Positions 1 through 8,629 of a stretch of 64,000 bases of DNA are shown piece after piece. This DNA comes from Actinoallomurus iriomotensis. Its GTDB lineage: Bacteria; Actinomycetota; Actinomycetes; Streptosporangiales; Streptosporangiaceae. Position 1 is the stretch's first letter, and each line of letters starts with the position of its first letter. The DNA lies in assembly GCF_030269445.1 (NCBI RefSeq), contig NZ_BSTJ01000001.1:1079898-1143897 (forward strand), given 5' to 3'. The notes under the pieces were generated by a model. It searched no databases, was not told where the DNA came from, and was given only the letters and a program-made list of their open reading frames with translations. Both the position numbers and the translations under genes were made by a program.

Positions 1-390
1 CCAGTCGCGGTCGGTGTCGACGAGGAGCTCCAGCGAGCGGACGAACAGCTCCTCGGGCAGCGGCGGCATCGCCATCCGCTCGCAGGAGGTGTTGAAGCGC
101 GCGGCGTTGGCGTACGGCCGGAACGTCACGATCGAGCCGTCGGCCTGGCGATACGCCTTGAGGCCCTCGAACAGCTCTTGGCCGTAGTGGAAGACGGCCG
201 TCGCCGGGTCCAGCGTCAACGGCCCGTACGGCTGCAGACGCGCGTCGTGCCAGCCCTCTTCCTCGGTCCACTGGATGGTGATCATGTGGTCCGTGAAGTA
301 CTGGCCGAAGCCGGGGTTGTCGAGGATCCGTTGCCGTTCCTCGGCCGGCGTACGGTTCTGGGAGAGCCGGATGTCGAAGGTGTTGCTCAT
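1..390 (-). CDS. ilvE: Branched-chain amino acid aminotransferase, partial (N-terminal 130 residues)
   Basis: The gene runs off the left edge of the window, so only the N-terminal lobe is visible. From the ATG at 390 the protein starts MSNTFDIRLSQNRTPAEER and contains FHYGQELFEGLKAYR and NAARFNTSCERM, typical of fold-type IV PLP branched-chain aminotransferases. The enzyme moves the amino group between glutamate and the 2-oxo acids of leucine, isoleucine and valine in the cytoplasm. The PLP lysine lies outside the window. An AGAGGA ribosome-binding site sits about 8 bases before the ATG. It follows leuB on the same strand but is separated from it by a strong terminator, so it probably has its own promoter in the 143-bp gap. 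Confidence 0.93.
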   Translation of the reverse strand, partial: MSNTFDIRLSQNRTPAEERQRILDNPGFGQYFTDHMITIQWTEEEGWHDARLQPYGPLTLDPATAVFHYGQELFEGLKAYRQADGSIVTFRPYANAARFNTSCERMAMPPLPEELFVRSLELLVDTDRDW

Positions 391-481
391 CAGGAGGTCC
401 TCTCGCGGCGCGGCCCCGTGCCGCCCTTGCCCATCTTTTCTTATTTTGACGTCCTACTATCTCCTTCGTCACGGCAGCGCT

Positions 482-507
482 AAAAGGGCGCGCCGTGGGG
501 CGCGCCC
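482..507 (-). terminator. Rho-independent terminator after leuB
   Basis: A perfect 9-bp stem (GGGCGCGCC at 486-494 and GGCGCGCCC at 499-507) with a 4-base loop is followed on the minus strand by TTTT (482-485). It lies 27 bp beyond the leuB stop codon and separates leuB from ilvE. Confidence 0.85.
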
Positions 508-533
508 GGAGATGTCCGAAAGGAAGGCGCGCC

Positions 534-1580
534 CTAGCCGGCTACTCGCTCGGCGATGTCGTCGCCGGCCTCGCGGGTCGAACGCGCGGCCCAGGCACCC
601 TGCCGCTCGATGATGTCGTCGGCGACGGCCTGCTCCACCCGGCGGGCCTCGTCGGCCAGGCCGAGGTGGTCGAGCAGCAGCGCGACGGACAGGATCGTGG
701 CGGTCGGGTCGGCCTTGCCCTGCCCGGCGATGTCGGGCGCGCTCCCGTGCACCGGCTCGAACATGCTCGGCGCGGCGCCGGAGGGGTTGAGGTTGCCGCT
801 GGCGGCCAGGCCGATGCCGCCGGCCACCGCCGCGCCCAGGTCGGTGATGATGTCGCCGAAGAGGTTGTCGGTGACGATGACGTCGAAACGTGCCGGCTGG
901 CTCACGAAGTACATGGTCGCGGCGTCGACGTGGCAGTAGTCGACGTCGATGTCGGTGAACTCCTTGGCCACGGCATCGACCGTACGCGACCACAGGTCGC
1001 CCGCATAGACCAGGACGTTGTTCTTGTGGACGAGGGTGAGCTTCTTGCGCGGGCGGCGGGCCGCGAGCTCGAACGCGTACCGGACGGTCCGCTCGACGCC
1101 GAAGGCGGTGTTGATGCTCTCCTGGGTCGCGATCTCCTGCGGGGTGCCCTTGCGGAGGACGCCGCCGGCGCCCGCGTACAGGCCCTCGGTGCCCTCGCGC
1201 ACGACCATCATGTCGATGTCCTCGGGCCGGACGCCGGCCAGCGGCGTGCCGACGCCCGGGTAGAGCCGCACGGGACGCAGGTTGATGTAGTGGTCGAGCT
1301 CGAATCGCAGCTTGAGCAGCAGGCCGCGCTCCAGGACGCCGCTCGGCACGCTCGGGTCGCCGACCGCGCCCAGCAGGATCGCGTCGTGGCCGCGAATCTC
1401 CTCGAGCGTCGCGTCCGGCAGCACCTCACCGGTCTTGTGCCAGTAGGCGGCGCCGAGTTCGTACACCGTCTGCTCGATCGTGAGGCCGAGCGCGTCGAGG
1501 ACCTTGAGGCCCTCGGCCACGACCTCGGGGCCGATGCCGTCACCTGGGACCACGGCGAGCCTGATGCTGCGAGAAGCCAT
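534..1580 (-). CDS. leuB: 3-isopropylmalate dehydrogenase
   Basis: A 348-residue protein of the usual length for actinobacterial LeuB. It begins [20 protein letters not shown], the nucleotide/substrate-binding start of isocitrate/isopropylmalate dehydrogenases, and carries the signature [20 protein letters not shown] near residue 240. The enzyme oxidatively decarboxylates 3-isopropylmalate to 2-oxoisocaproate with NAD+ in leucine synthesis. The ATG at 1580 has AAGG about 7 bases upstream. It lies 69 bp behind the ROK repressor on the same strand, and that gap holds two CGTCTCA repeats that may be an operator. A strong terminator follows the gene. Confidence 0.96.
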   Translation of the reverse strand: MASRSIRLAVVPGDGIGPEVVAEGLKVLDALGLTIEQTVYELGAAYWHKTGEVLPDATLEEIRGHDAILLGAVGDPSVPSGVLERGLLLKLRFELDHYINLRPVRLYPGVGTPLAGVRPEDIDMMVVREGTEGLYAGAGGVLRKGTPQEIATQESINTAFGVERTVRYAFELAARRPRKKLTLVHKNNVLVYAGDLWSRTVDAVAKEFTDIDVDYCHVDAATMYFVSQPARFDVIVTDNLFGDIITDLGAAVAGGIGLAASGNLNPSGAAPSMFEPVHGSAPDIAGQGKADPTATILSVALLLDHLGLADEARRVEQAVADDIIERQGAWAARSTREAGDDIAERVAG

Positions 1581-1598
1581 GGAGGTACCTTAGCGGAG

Positions 1599-1634
1599 CG
1601 TCTCAGTGCCTGAACACTCGTCTCACACCATGAA
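1599..1634. promoter_or_regulatory. Candidate leuB operator: two CGTCTCA repeats
   Basis: CGTCTCA occurs at 1599-1605 and 1619-1625, exactly 20 bp apart (two helical turns), 19-55 bp upstream of the leuB start. Around the second copy the minus strand reads TCGGTTCATGGTGTGAGACG, related to sites at 11189-11208 and 22387-22405. IclR-family leucine regulators (LtbR/NdgR type) are known to act at leuB in actinobacteria; assigning this site to them is inference. Confidence 0.4.
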
Positions 1635-1649
1635 CCGACACTAAGGGCC

Positions 1650-2873
1650 CTAAGCGGACCGGTCGCCGGCGATGGCCCGGTCGAAGACGAGGGCTCGGGC
1701 CGTGGCCAGGCCGGTCGCCAGGGCGCCCAGCACGACCGCGTCATCGCCCAGGGGCGACACCTCGATCCGCGGCGGGCCCAGCGGCGTCATCGCCTCCAGC
1801 CGCTCGCGGACCGCGCCGAGCAGAACGTCCGCGCCGTGTCCGCCGATGCCGCCGCCCAGCACGATCAGTTCCGGATCGAGCAGTGCCACGACCCCGGCCA
1901 GGGCGTGGGCGACGTGGTCGGCCTCGTGCACGACCGCGTTCACGGCGACCTCGTCGCCGTCGCGCGCCTCGTCGAAGACCCGCTTGGCGGTGATCCGTCC
2001 GGACATGCCGAGCCGCTGGGCCGTCGCGACGACGCCGGGGCCGGAGGCGACCGACTCGAGCATGCCGTGCCGGCGGGTGCCGGGGGCGTGCGCGAGCGGG
2101 TCGGCCTCGCCCATCGGCAGGAACGCGATCTCCCCGGCCGCGCCGCGGGCACCCCGGTACAGCTCGCCGTCCACGATGATCCCCATGCCGATGCCGGTGC
2201 CGATCGACACGTAGACGAAGTGCCGCAGCCCGGCGCCGAGGCCGTACCCCTGCTCCCCCAGGGCGGCCAGCGCGATGTCGTTCTCGATCGCGATCGGCGC
2301 CGGCAGCCGCTCCGCCAGCCGCCCGATGACGCCGGGGCGGTCCCAGCCGGGCAGGTTCGGCGCGAGCAGGAGACGGCGGTGGTCGGCGTCGTGCACGCCG
2401 GGTGTGCCGAGCACGATGTTGGTGATCTCGCCGTCGGCCGCCGCGGCGAGGTCGTCGACGATGCGGCCGAGCCGGTCGATCAGCGCGGTGGCGCCGCCGG
2501 CGCGCGCCGGGACGTCCTCGCGTACGGCGATCTCTCCGCTCAGGTCGACGAGCGCGGCGCGGATCCACTCGCGGCCGACGTCGAGTCCGATGACCCAGCC
2601 GGCCTCGGGGCGGATCTCGTAGAGCGCCGCGGCGCGTCCGGCGTTTCCGGTGCGATGGCCCACGGAGAGCACGAGCCCGGCGCGCTCCAGGTCGGCCAGG
2701 GCCAGGGAGATCGTCGGCTTGGACAGGCCGGTCGCGGCGGCGAGCTGGGGTCGCGACACCGGGCCGAGCACGCGGATCCGGTCGTACACGGCCCGCTCGT
2801 TCATGATCCGCAACACACTCGTGGTGTTCGCGGTGGGATTGACGTTCCCCGTCCCACCAGTCCCCGTCGACAC
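1650..2873 (-). CDS. ROK-family transcriptional repressor
   Basis: A 407-residue protein from a GTG at 2873, chosen because GGAGGGG lies 5-6 bases upstream; the frame is open farther but lacks a ribosome-binding site there. Residues about 20-75 form a winged helix-turn-helix (SRPQLAAATGLSKPTISLAL). The rest is a ROK fold with VIGLDVGREW in place of the kinase DxGGTK loop and IENDIALAALGEQG near residue 190. The usual ROK zinc cluster (CxCGxxGC) is absent; the corresponding segment reads PGTRRHGMLESVASGPG. It is divergent from an APC permease and a ROK kinase, which it probably controls; the inducer is unknown. Confidence 0.88.
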   Translation of the reverse strand: MSTGTGGTGNVNPTANTTSVLRIMNERAVYDRIRVLGPVSRPQLAAATGLSKPTISLALADLERAGLVLSVGHRTGNAGRAAALYEIRPEAGWVIGLDVGREWIRAALVDLSGEIAVREDVPARAGGATALIDRLGRIVDDLAAAADGEITNIVLGTPGVHDADHRRLLLAPNLPGWDRPGVIGRLAERLPAPIAIENDIALAALGEQGYGLGAGLRHFVYVSIGTGIGMGIIVDGELYRGARGAAGEIAFLPMGEADPLAHAPGTRRHGMLESVASGPGVVATAQRLGMSGRITAKRVFDEARDGDEVAVNAVVHEADHVAHALAGVVALLDPELIVLGGGIGGHGADVLLGAVRERLEAMTPLGPPRIEVSPLGDDAVVLGALATGLATARALVFDRAIAGDRSA

Positions 2874-2953
2874 GTGTCCCCTCCGACGCCGATCTGCACA
2901 AGCTGGCATATCACGTAACGGTCCGCCTTGGGCGGCCCCGATGCGGTTTCTTT

Positions 2954-2972
2954 GTTAGGAAGTCTCCCTTAC
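2954..2972. promoter_or_regulatory. Candidate ROK operator between repressor and permease
   Basis: GTTAGGA-AGTCT-CCCTTAC is an imperfect inverted repeat (5 of 7 pairs) in the 155-bp divergent gap. Actinobacterial ROK repressors often bind TTAGGAA/TTCCTAA-type repeats, so this is a plausible site for the adjacent repressor. Assignment is inference. Confidence 0.35.
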
Positions 2973-3028
2973 CTTGAGGGGAGACATCTTCCCTGGGTAT
3001 GGCGACCCCCGGTGAACGGAGAGCATCC

Positions 3029-4432
3029 ATGGCGAGTCCCACCGCGCCGTCGTTCGAGCGGCGCCTCGGGCTGTTCCAGGCGACGACCGTCAACATGACA
3101 CAGATGTGCGGCGTGGGACCGTTCGTCACCATCCCCCTCATGATCAGCACGATGCAGGGGCCCCAGGCGATGTTCGGCTGGGTCGTCGGCGCCCTCATCG
3201 CGATCGTCGACGGGCTGGTCTGGGCCGAGCTCGGCGCGGCCATGCCGGGCGCGGGCGGCACCTACCTCTACCTCCGCGAGGCCTTCCAGTACCGCACCGG
3301 GCGGCTCATGCCCTTCCTGTTCGTCTGGTCGGCGGTGCTGTTCATTCCGCTGATCATGTCCACCGGCGTCATCGGTCTCGTGCAGTACGCGGGATACCTG
3401 TGGCCCTCGCTCGTCCACGGCGGCGGCCTGTCCGCCAAGGGCCACCTGGTCGCCCTCGGCGTCGTCGTGCTCGTGGTCATCGCGCTGTACCGGCGCATCG
3501 GCGACATCGGCAAGCTGACCTCGTTCTTCTTCGTGGTCATGCTCGTCTCCGTGCTCGGCGTGATCTTCGCCGCCTTCACGCACTTCAGCCCGCACCTGGC
3601 CTTCACCTTCCCCGAGAACGGCGGCTCGAAGTTCTTCACCGGCCTGGGCGCGGGCCTGGTCCTCGCCATCTACGACTACCTCGGCTACAACACGGCCGCC
3701 TACCTCGGCGCCGAGGTGAAGAACCCGGGGCGGGTGATCCCGCGCGCGATCGTCATCTCCATCCTCGGGATCATGGGGCTGTACTTCCTGCTCCAGGTGG
3801 GCGTGCTCGGCGTCGTTCCGTGGCAGCAGGCCCAGCACTCCAGCTCCGTGGCCTCGCTGGTGCTGGAGACGGCGTGGGGCAAGGGCGCCGCGCAGATCTT
3901 CACGGTCGGGATCATCGTCACCGCCTTCGCCTCCGTGTTCGCCGGCCTGCTCGGCGGCTCGCGGGTGCCCTACAACGCGGCGCGCGACAAGGTGTTCCTG
4001 TCCTGGTTCGGACGGCTGCACCCGCGCCTGAACTTCCCGACCGCCGGACTGTTCGCGATGGGGATCATCACGGCGGTCGGCAGCCTCTTCACGCTGACCG
4101 ACGTGATCAGCATGCTCACCGCGGTGTTCGTGCTCATCCAGTCGGTGGCCCAGGTCGTCGCCCTGACCGTGCTGCGCCGGCGGCAGCCGACCCTGCCCCG
4201 GCCGTACAAGATGTGGCTCTACCCGCTGCCCAGCATCGTCGCGCTGGTCGGCTGGCTCTACATCTACAAGTCGGCGGGCACCAAGCCGATCCTGCTGTCC
4301 ATCGCATGGCTCGCGGCCGGTGTCGTGGCCTTCCTGATCTGGGCCCGCGCCGAGCGGACCTGGCCGTTCGGCCCCAAGGAGATCAAGGAGTCGTTCCTGC
4401 CGAACGCCGAGGAGGCGGTCCATGAAGCATGA
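3029..4432 (+). CDS. APC-family amino acid permease
   Basis: A 467-residue integral membrane protein with about 12 hydrophobic segments. The APC amino-acid/polyamine permease signature is seen early (VGPFVTIPLMI, then LGAAMPGAGGTYLYLREAF) and in YDYLGYNTAAYLGAEVKNPG in the middle. It should import an amino acid or amine by proton symport; the substrate cannot be told. The ATG at 3029 is preferred over one at 2999 because GGAGAG lies 6 bases before it. Its last 11 bases overlap the downstream ROK kinase gene, so the two are translationally coupled. An APC permease paired with a ROK kinase is unusual, because ROK kinases normally act on sugars. Confidence 0.88.
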   Translation: MASPTAPSFERRLGLFQATTVNMTQMCGVGPFVTIPLMISTMQGPQAMFGWVVGALIAIVDGLVWAELGAAMPGAGGTYLYLREAFQYRTGRLMPFLFVWSAVLFIPLIMSTGVIGLVQYAGYLWPSLVHGGGLSAKGHLVALGVVVLVVIALYRRIGDIGKLTSFFFVVMLVSVLGVIFAAFTHFSPHLAFTFPENGGSKFFTGLGAGLVLAIYDYLGYNTAAYLGAEVKNPGRVIPRAIVISILGIMGLYFLLQVGVLGVVPWQQAQHSSSVASLVLETAWGKGAAQIFTVGIIVTAFASVFAGLLGGSRVPYNAARDKVFLSWFGRLHPRLNFPTAGLFAMGIITAVGSLFTLTDVISMLTAVFVLIQSVAQVVALTVLRRRQPTLPRPYKMWLYPLPSIVALVGWLYIYKSAGTKPILLSIAWLAAGVVAFLIWARAERTWPFGPKEIKESFLPNAEEAVHEA

Positions 4433-5312
4433 TGAACAGGCCGGTTTCGTCCTCGGCATCGACTTCGGCGGCACCAAGATCGCCCTTGCCACCGCCACGA
4501 CGACCGGTGAACGGCTGCGGTACACCCGCATCGAGACCCGCGCCGCGGACGGCGCGGAGGAGGTGCTGCGGCGCACGCTCGACGCCGCACACCGGCTGGG
4601 CGACGCGACACCCGGCCGTCTCCGGGCGGCCGGGATCTCCACCTTCGGCGTCGTACGGGACGGGCGGGTGCACCTGGCGCCCAACGTGATCGGCTGGGAC
4701 GACCTGCCGCTGCCCGCGATCCTGCGCGAGGGGCTCGGCGTGACCGCACTGGAGATCGAGAACGACGTCAACGCGGCCGCCACCGCCGAACTGGACTGGG
4801 GCGCGCTCCAGGGCACCGACGTCGGCCTGTACGTCAACCTCGGCACCGGCACCGGCGCGGCCCTCATCGTCGGGGGCCGCGTCGTGCCCGGCATGCACGG
4901 CGCGGCGGGCGAGATCGGCTACCTGCTGCGGGAACCGGGCGAGCCGGGGTACGCCCACGGCCACGCTCCGCTGGAGGAGTACACGTCCGGCAGCGGCCTG
5001 GCCGCGCGCGGCACGACGCTCCTGCGCCGCTCGGTGACCGCCGTCGACCTGGCCGCCGGCCGGGACGAGCCCGCCATCGCGAGCCTCCTGGACGACGCCG
5101 CCGCCACGCTCGGCATGACCGTCGCCAACCTGGCCACCTTCCTCGACCCCGAGCGCGTCGTCGTCGGCGGGGGCATGGCGAACGCCTTCCTGCCCGCGAT
5201 CCAGAGCGCGGTGGAACGGGCGGTGCCGTTCCCGCCTCCGGTCGAGGCGGCGCGGTTCCTCGACGACGCCCCGCTCATCGGCGCCATCGCCCTCGCCGTC
5301 GCGGCGCTCTGA
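4422..5312 (+). CDS. ROK-family sugar kinase-like protein
   Basis: A 296-residue ROK kinase-type protein. It has the ATP phosphate loop GIDFGGTKIALA near residue 12, the catalytic aspartate in IENDVNAAATAELDWG near residue 110, the second phosphate motif NLGTGTGAALIVGG and a C-terminal VVVGGGMANAF. The HGAAGEIGYLLRE segment keeps the ROK glutamate/histidine region, but the CxCGxxGC zinc-binding cluster of glucokinase and N-acetylhexosamine kinases is missing (HGHAPLEEYTSG instead). Phosphorylation of a sugar or amino sugar with ATP is likely; the substrate is unknown. It overlaps the APC permease gene by 11 bp and is probably controlled by the divergent ROK repressor. Confidence 0.82.
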   Translation: MKHDEQAGFVLGIDFGGTKIALATATTTGERLRYTRIETRAADGAEEVLRRTLDAAHRLGDATPGRLRAAGISTFGVVRDGRVHLAPNVIGWDDLPLPAILREGLGVTALEIENDVNAAATAELDWGALQGTDVGLYVNLGTGTGAALIVGGRVVPGMHGAAGEIGYLLREPGEPGYAHGHAPLEEYTSGSGLAARGTTLLRRSVTAVDLAAGRDEPAIASLLDDAAATLGMTVANLATFLDPERVVVGGGMANAFLPAIQSAVERAVPFPPPVEAARFLDDAPLIGAIALAVAAL

Positions 5313-5521
5313 GGCGCGCCTTCCCGCTCGTCAACCCACCCGGACCGCATTACCCCATGCCTGTCCGGGTCCGGCCATAACCCTATTCTTCGAGCTCTTT
5401 AACACCTTAATGTCCCGGCAGATGATCATCACTGCCAGTTGACTCATCCTGTCAAGCCGGGCTTCCGCAATGCCATTTCGCATGGTATTTTCCGGGCGCC
5501 CGCGGGCCGGGAGCGTGTTAG

Positions 5522-6952
5522 ATGCCTGATTTGACCCGTCGTCGCCTGTTCAGTGCGGCGGGCGCCACGGCCGCGGCGGCATTCGCGGCGGAATTCCTGC
5601 CGCCCAACGTACGACGCGCCGTCGCCGAAACGCCCGCACACGTGAGCGGAAAACTCCACGACATCGAGCATGTCGTGATTCTCATGCAGGAGAATCGCTC
5701 GTTCGACCACTACTTCGGGACCCTTCCCGGCGTTCGCGGCTTCTCCGATCCGGACGCGCTCACGCTGGACACCGGCAGGTCGGTCTTCTACCAGCCCGAC
5801 GTCGAGAACCCCGCCGGCTACCTGCTTCCCTTTCACCTGGACACCCGCAGGACCAGCGCCCAGGCGATCCCGTCGACCAGCCACGCGTGGGCGGTGCAGC
5901 ACCAGGCGTGGAACAACGGGAAGATGGACCGGTGGCTGCCCGCACACCGGGCGGCCGACGGCGCCAACGGCCCCTATGTCATGGGGTACTACACCCGCGA
6001 GGACATCCCCTTTCAGTTCGCTCTCGCCGAGTCGTTCACCATCTGCGACAACTATTTCTGTTCACAGATGGGACCGACCTGGCCGAACCGGCTCTACCTG
6101 ATGAGCGGGACCATCGACCCGGGCGGCACCATGGGCGGTCCGGTCACCAGCAACAAGGACCCGGTCCCCTACCAATGGAAGACCTATCCGGAGGCGCTCA
6201 CCGAGGCGGGCATCGACTGGAAGGTCTACCAGGAGGTGGACAACTACGGCTGTAATGTGCTGGAGTACTTCGCCTCATTCCAGAACGCCGGCGCGCAGTC
6301 CCCGCTCTTCCGCAATGGGTTGCGCACCTATTCGGCCGGGCAGTTCGAATACGACGCGGCGCACGACCGGCTGCCGGCGGTCTCGTGGATCATCCCGACG
6401 AGTTACCAGTCCGAGCATCCCGACTACACGCCTGCGGCCGGGGCGGACTTCGTGGCCAGCAAGATCGACGCCATCGCGTCCAACCCGGACGTGTGGCGCA
6501 AGACGGTCTTCATCCTCAACTACGACGAGAACGACGGGTTGTTCGACCACGTCCCGCCTCCGGTGCCGCCGCCGGGCACACCGGACGAGTTCGTGCAGGG
6601 GCTGCCCATCGGCGGCGGCTTCCGGGTGCCGTGCGTGATCGTGTCGCCATGGACCGTCGGCGGGTGGGTCGCCCGCGAGGCGTTCGACCACACCTCCACG
6701 CTGCGCTTCCTCGAACGGCTCACCGGAGTGCGGATCCCGAACCTGAGCGCGTGGCGCCGGTCCGCGTTCGGCGACCTGACCTCGGCGCTCGGCATGGCGA
6801 CCCACGCTCGCCCGCCGCGGCTGCCGCACACGAAGCGGCGGCTGAGGCAGGCGGTCGAGGAGATCGCGACCCTGCCCTCGCCGCAGTTCCCCGGCGGCGT
6901 CCAGACGCCGCCACGGCAGGAGAAGGGCCCGCGGCCACGGCCGCGGGGCTGA
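5522..6952 (+). CDS. Tat-exported phospholipase C-like phosphoesterase
   Basis: A 476-residue protein starting MPDLTRRRLFSAAGATAAAA, a twin-arginine signal peptide, followed by the phosphoesterase core. VVILMQENRSFDHYFG (about residue 50) holds the conserved metal/nucleophile region of the bacterial phosphocholine-type phospholipase C family. NYDENDGLFDHVPPP (about 335) and REAFDHTSTLRFLE supply further metal ligands. The protein is the short form: it lacks the C-terminal extensions of Pseudomonas-type PlcH/PlcN. It should hydrolyse a phosphodiester or phosphomonoester outside the cell. GGGAG lies about 8 bases before the ATG. A second Tat-type protein follows 28 bp downstream, suggesting co-transcription. 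Confidence 0.9.
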   Translation: MPDLTRRRLFSAAGATAAAAFAAEFLPPNVRRAVAETPAHVSGKLHDIEHVVILMQENRSFDHYFGTLPGVRGFSDPDALTLDTGRSVFYQPDVENPAGYLLPFHLDTRRTSAQAIPSTSHAWAVQHQAWNNGKMDRWLPAHRAADGANGPYVMGYYTREDIPFQFALAESFTICDNYFCSQMGPTWPNRLYLMSGTIDPGGTMGGPVTSNKDPVPYQWKTYPEALTEAGIDWKVYQEVDNYGCNVLEYFASFQNAGAQSPLFRNGLRTYSAGQFEYDAAHDRLPAVSWIIPTSYQSEHPDYTPAAGADFVASKIDAIASNPDVWRKTVFILNYDENDGLFDHVPPPVPPPGTPDEFVQGLPIGGGFRVPCVIVSPWTVGGWVAREAFDHTSTLRFLERLTGVRIPNLSAWRRSAFGDLTSALGMATHARPPRLPHTKRRLRQAVEEIATLPSPQFPGGVQTPPRQEKGPRPRPRG

Positions 6953-6980
6953 ACCGGCAGACGAGAAGGGACTTTCGACC

Positions 6981-8102
6981 GTGCTGAAGCAGATCTCACG
7001 GCGGCGGCTCCTCGCGGCAGCGGGCGCGGCGGGCCTCGTCATGCTGGCCGTGCCGGCGAGTGCCGCCCTCGGGCTGACCGGGTCATCGTCTCCGCAGGCG
7101 AGGCCGAGCCCGACGAACAGCGCTCCCGGCGGGCCCAAGTGGGACGCGCCGTCATCGCCGGGGGCCAGGCGCGCCACCGCCGGCTACCTGGCGTACGTCG
7201 CGCTGGCCGGCGGATACAACGTGTCCACCGTCGACGTCGCCTCCCACACGATCCTGGCCACGGACATCAAGACCGACGCCGCCCAGGGCGTGGCCGCGAC
7301 ACCGGACGGCAAGAAGCTCTACGTCGCGAACACCGGCCAGTACGACGTGCTCGCCGTCGACGCCGTCAGCCATGCCGAGCGGACCGTCCACGTCGGCCCG
7401 TACCCGAAGGACGTCGCGGTCTCCCCCGACGGCACGAAGGCGTACGTGGCCGTGACCGGCGGTGACAGCGGGCCGGGCGGCGCCGACACGGTCGCCGTGA
7501 TCGACACCGCGACCGACACGGTCACCCACCGGATCCGGGTGGGAACGGCGCCCCGGCAGGTCGTGTTCAGCCGGGACGGCGCCCGTGCGTACGTGACCTG
7601 CGACGATCGCATCTCCGTCATCGACGTGAAGAAGGATCGAGTGATCGACGCCTTCCGCGACGACGCGGGACCGCGGGGCGTCGCCGTCGATCCGGCCGGC
7701 CGGACCCTGTACGTGACGGAGCCGCTCGCCGGGAAGGTGGCGGTGATCGACGCGGACACCGGCCGGACGCGGCAGCGGATCACGGCCGGGGACCAGCCGT
7801 GGGCGGTCGACGTGACGCCCGACGGCTCCCGGGCCTACGTGACGCAGATGAACGACAACACCGTCGCGGTGGTCGACACGGCGAGCCGGAGGATCACGGG
7901 TGAGATCGCCGTCGGGAAGCTGCCCGAGTCGGTCGCCCTGACGCCGGACGGCACGCAGGCGTGGGTCGGCAACGGCTTCTCCGGCAGCGTCTCGGTGATC
8001 GACGTGGCCTCCGGCCAGGTCGTCGCCACGGTCGTGGGCGGCACCGGAACCAAGCCGCTCGACGCCGCACCGCTCGGTATCGCGTTCGCCAAAGCACCGT
8101 GA
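6981..8102 (+). CDS. Exported YVTN-type beta-propeller protein
   Basis: A 373-residue protein beginning with a GTG and a twin-arginine signal (SRRRLLAAAGAAGLV). After a Pro/Ser-rich linker (about residues 35-65) come at least six propeller repeats of the kind PDGKKLYVANTG, PDGTKAYVAVTG, PAGRTLYVTEPL and PDGSRAYVTQMN, each with a VxVID strand. YVTN propellers are extracellular or periplasmic binding scaffolds, and some bind cofactors, but no catalytic residues can be assigned. It starts 28 bp after the phospholipase C-like gene, and both carry Tat signals, so they may be exported together. Confidence 0.85.
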   Translation: MLKQISRRRLLAAAGAAGLVMLAVPASAALGLTGSSSPQARPSPTNSAPGGPKWDAPSSPGARRATAGYLAYVALAGGYNVSTVDVASHTILATDIKTDAAQGVAATPDGKKLYVANTGQYDVLAVDAVSHAERTVHVGPYPKDVAVSPDGTKAYVAVTGGDSGPGGADTVAVIDTATDTVTHRIRVGTAPRQVVFSRDGARAYVTCDDRISVIDVKKDRVIDAFRDDAGPRGVAVDPAGRTLYVTEPLAGKVAVIDADTGRTRQRITAGDQPWAVDVTPDGSRAYVTQMNDNTVAVVDTASRRITGEIAVGKLPESVALTPDGTQAWVGNGFSGSVSVIDVASGQVVATVVGGTGTKPLDAAPLGIAFAKAP

Positions 8103-8186
8103 GCCGCCGCACTGTGACGCCCTGCCACGCCGCCGGGGGCTTGACGCGCGAAACCCCGCTGTGGACGCTGAACGGGGAGGTGCGAC

Positions 8187-8222
8187 ATGGGGCGCGATCA
8201 CGTGTGGGGCCGGCGATCGTGA
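8187..8222 (+). CDS. Tiny upstream ORF (11 codons) before the zinc-finger gene
   Basis: ATG at 8187 follows a strong GGGGAGG ribosome-binding site with 6 bases spacing and encodes MGRDHVWGRRS. Its TGA (8220-8222) overlaps the GTG (8219-8221) of the zinc-finger gene in the GTGA arrangement of translational coupling. Whether the peptide itself matters, or only serves to load ribosomes, cannot be said. Confidence 0.45.
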   Translation: MGRDHVWGRRS

Positions 8223-8578
8223 GCAAGGACGACGGACCGTTCGGGGGCGTGCTGGCCCCCTGCGACATGTGCCTGGAAGTCGGTGAGCTGGTCACCCTGG
8301 ACGGGCGGCCGCCACAGGTGCTGCGGGTGGGCGAGTGTCCGCAGTGCCACGGGTCGGGGCACGTCCACATCGACTGTGAGGAGCACGAGGTCGACGACGT
8401 CGTCCGCGGCCTGCCGCCGACCCGAAGACAGCTCGCCGTACGCCGCATGGTGGCCGGCGTCGGCATGTGCACCGACTGCTTCGGCGCCGGCGCGGTCGCC
8501 CAGATCGACTGCGACGCCGACCGCTCCCCCGTCCGGTACACCGAGGTGCCCTGCCCGACCTGCGGGACCGGTGACTGA
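8219..8578 (+). CDS. Small DnaJ-type zinc-finger protein
   Basis: A 119-residue protein with four CxxC pairs: CDMC, CPQCHGSGHV, CTDCFGAGAV and CPTCGTGD. The two central pairs match the CxxCxGxG repeat of the DnaJ cysteine-rich domain, so two zinc ions are probably bound. No J domain or C-terminal substrate domain is present. The start is uncertain: GTG at 8219 overlaps the stop of an upstream 11-codon ORF with an excellent ribosome-binding site; an in-frame GTG at 8180 is the alternative. It lies between the propeller gene and the GlxA-type regulator. Function unknown; a zinc-dependent chaperone-like or RNA-binding role is possible. Confidence 0.6.
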   Translation: MSKDDGPFGGVLAPCDMCLEVGELVTLDGRPPQVLRVGECPQCHGSGHVHIDCEEHEVDDVVRGLPPTRRQLAVRRMVAGVGMCTDCFGAGAVAQIDCDADRSPVRYTEVPCPTCGTGD

Positions 8579-8629
8579 CTCGACCATCGAACGCTCCGTC
8601 CGTAACAGTACGGTCGTACACTTCCGGAC

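Noticed and set aside
2969-4894. A 641-codon open frame on the minus strand
   Set aside because: It is antisense to the APC permease and ROK kinase and is composed of low-complexity His/Arg/Asp-rich sequence.
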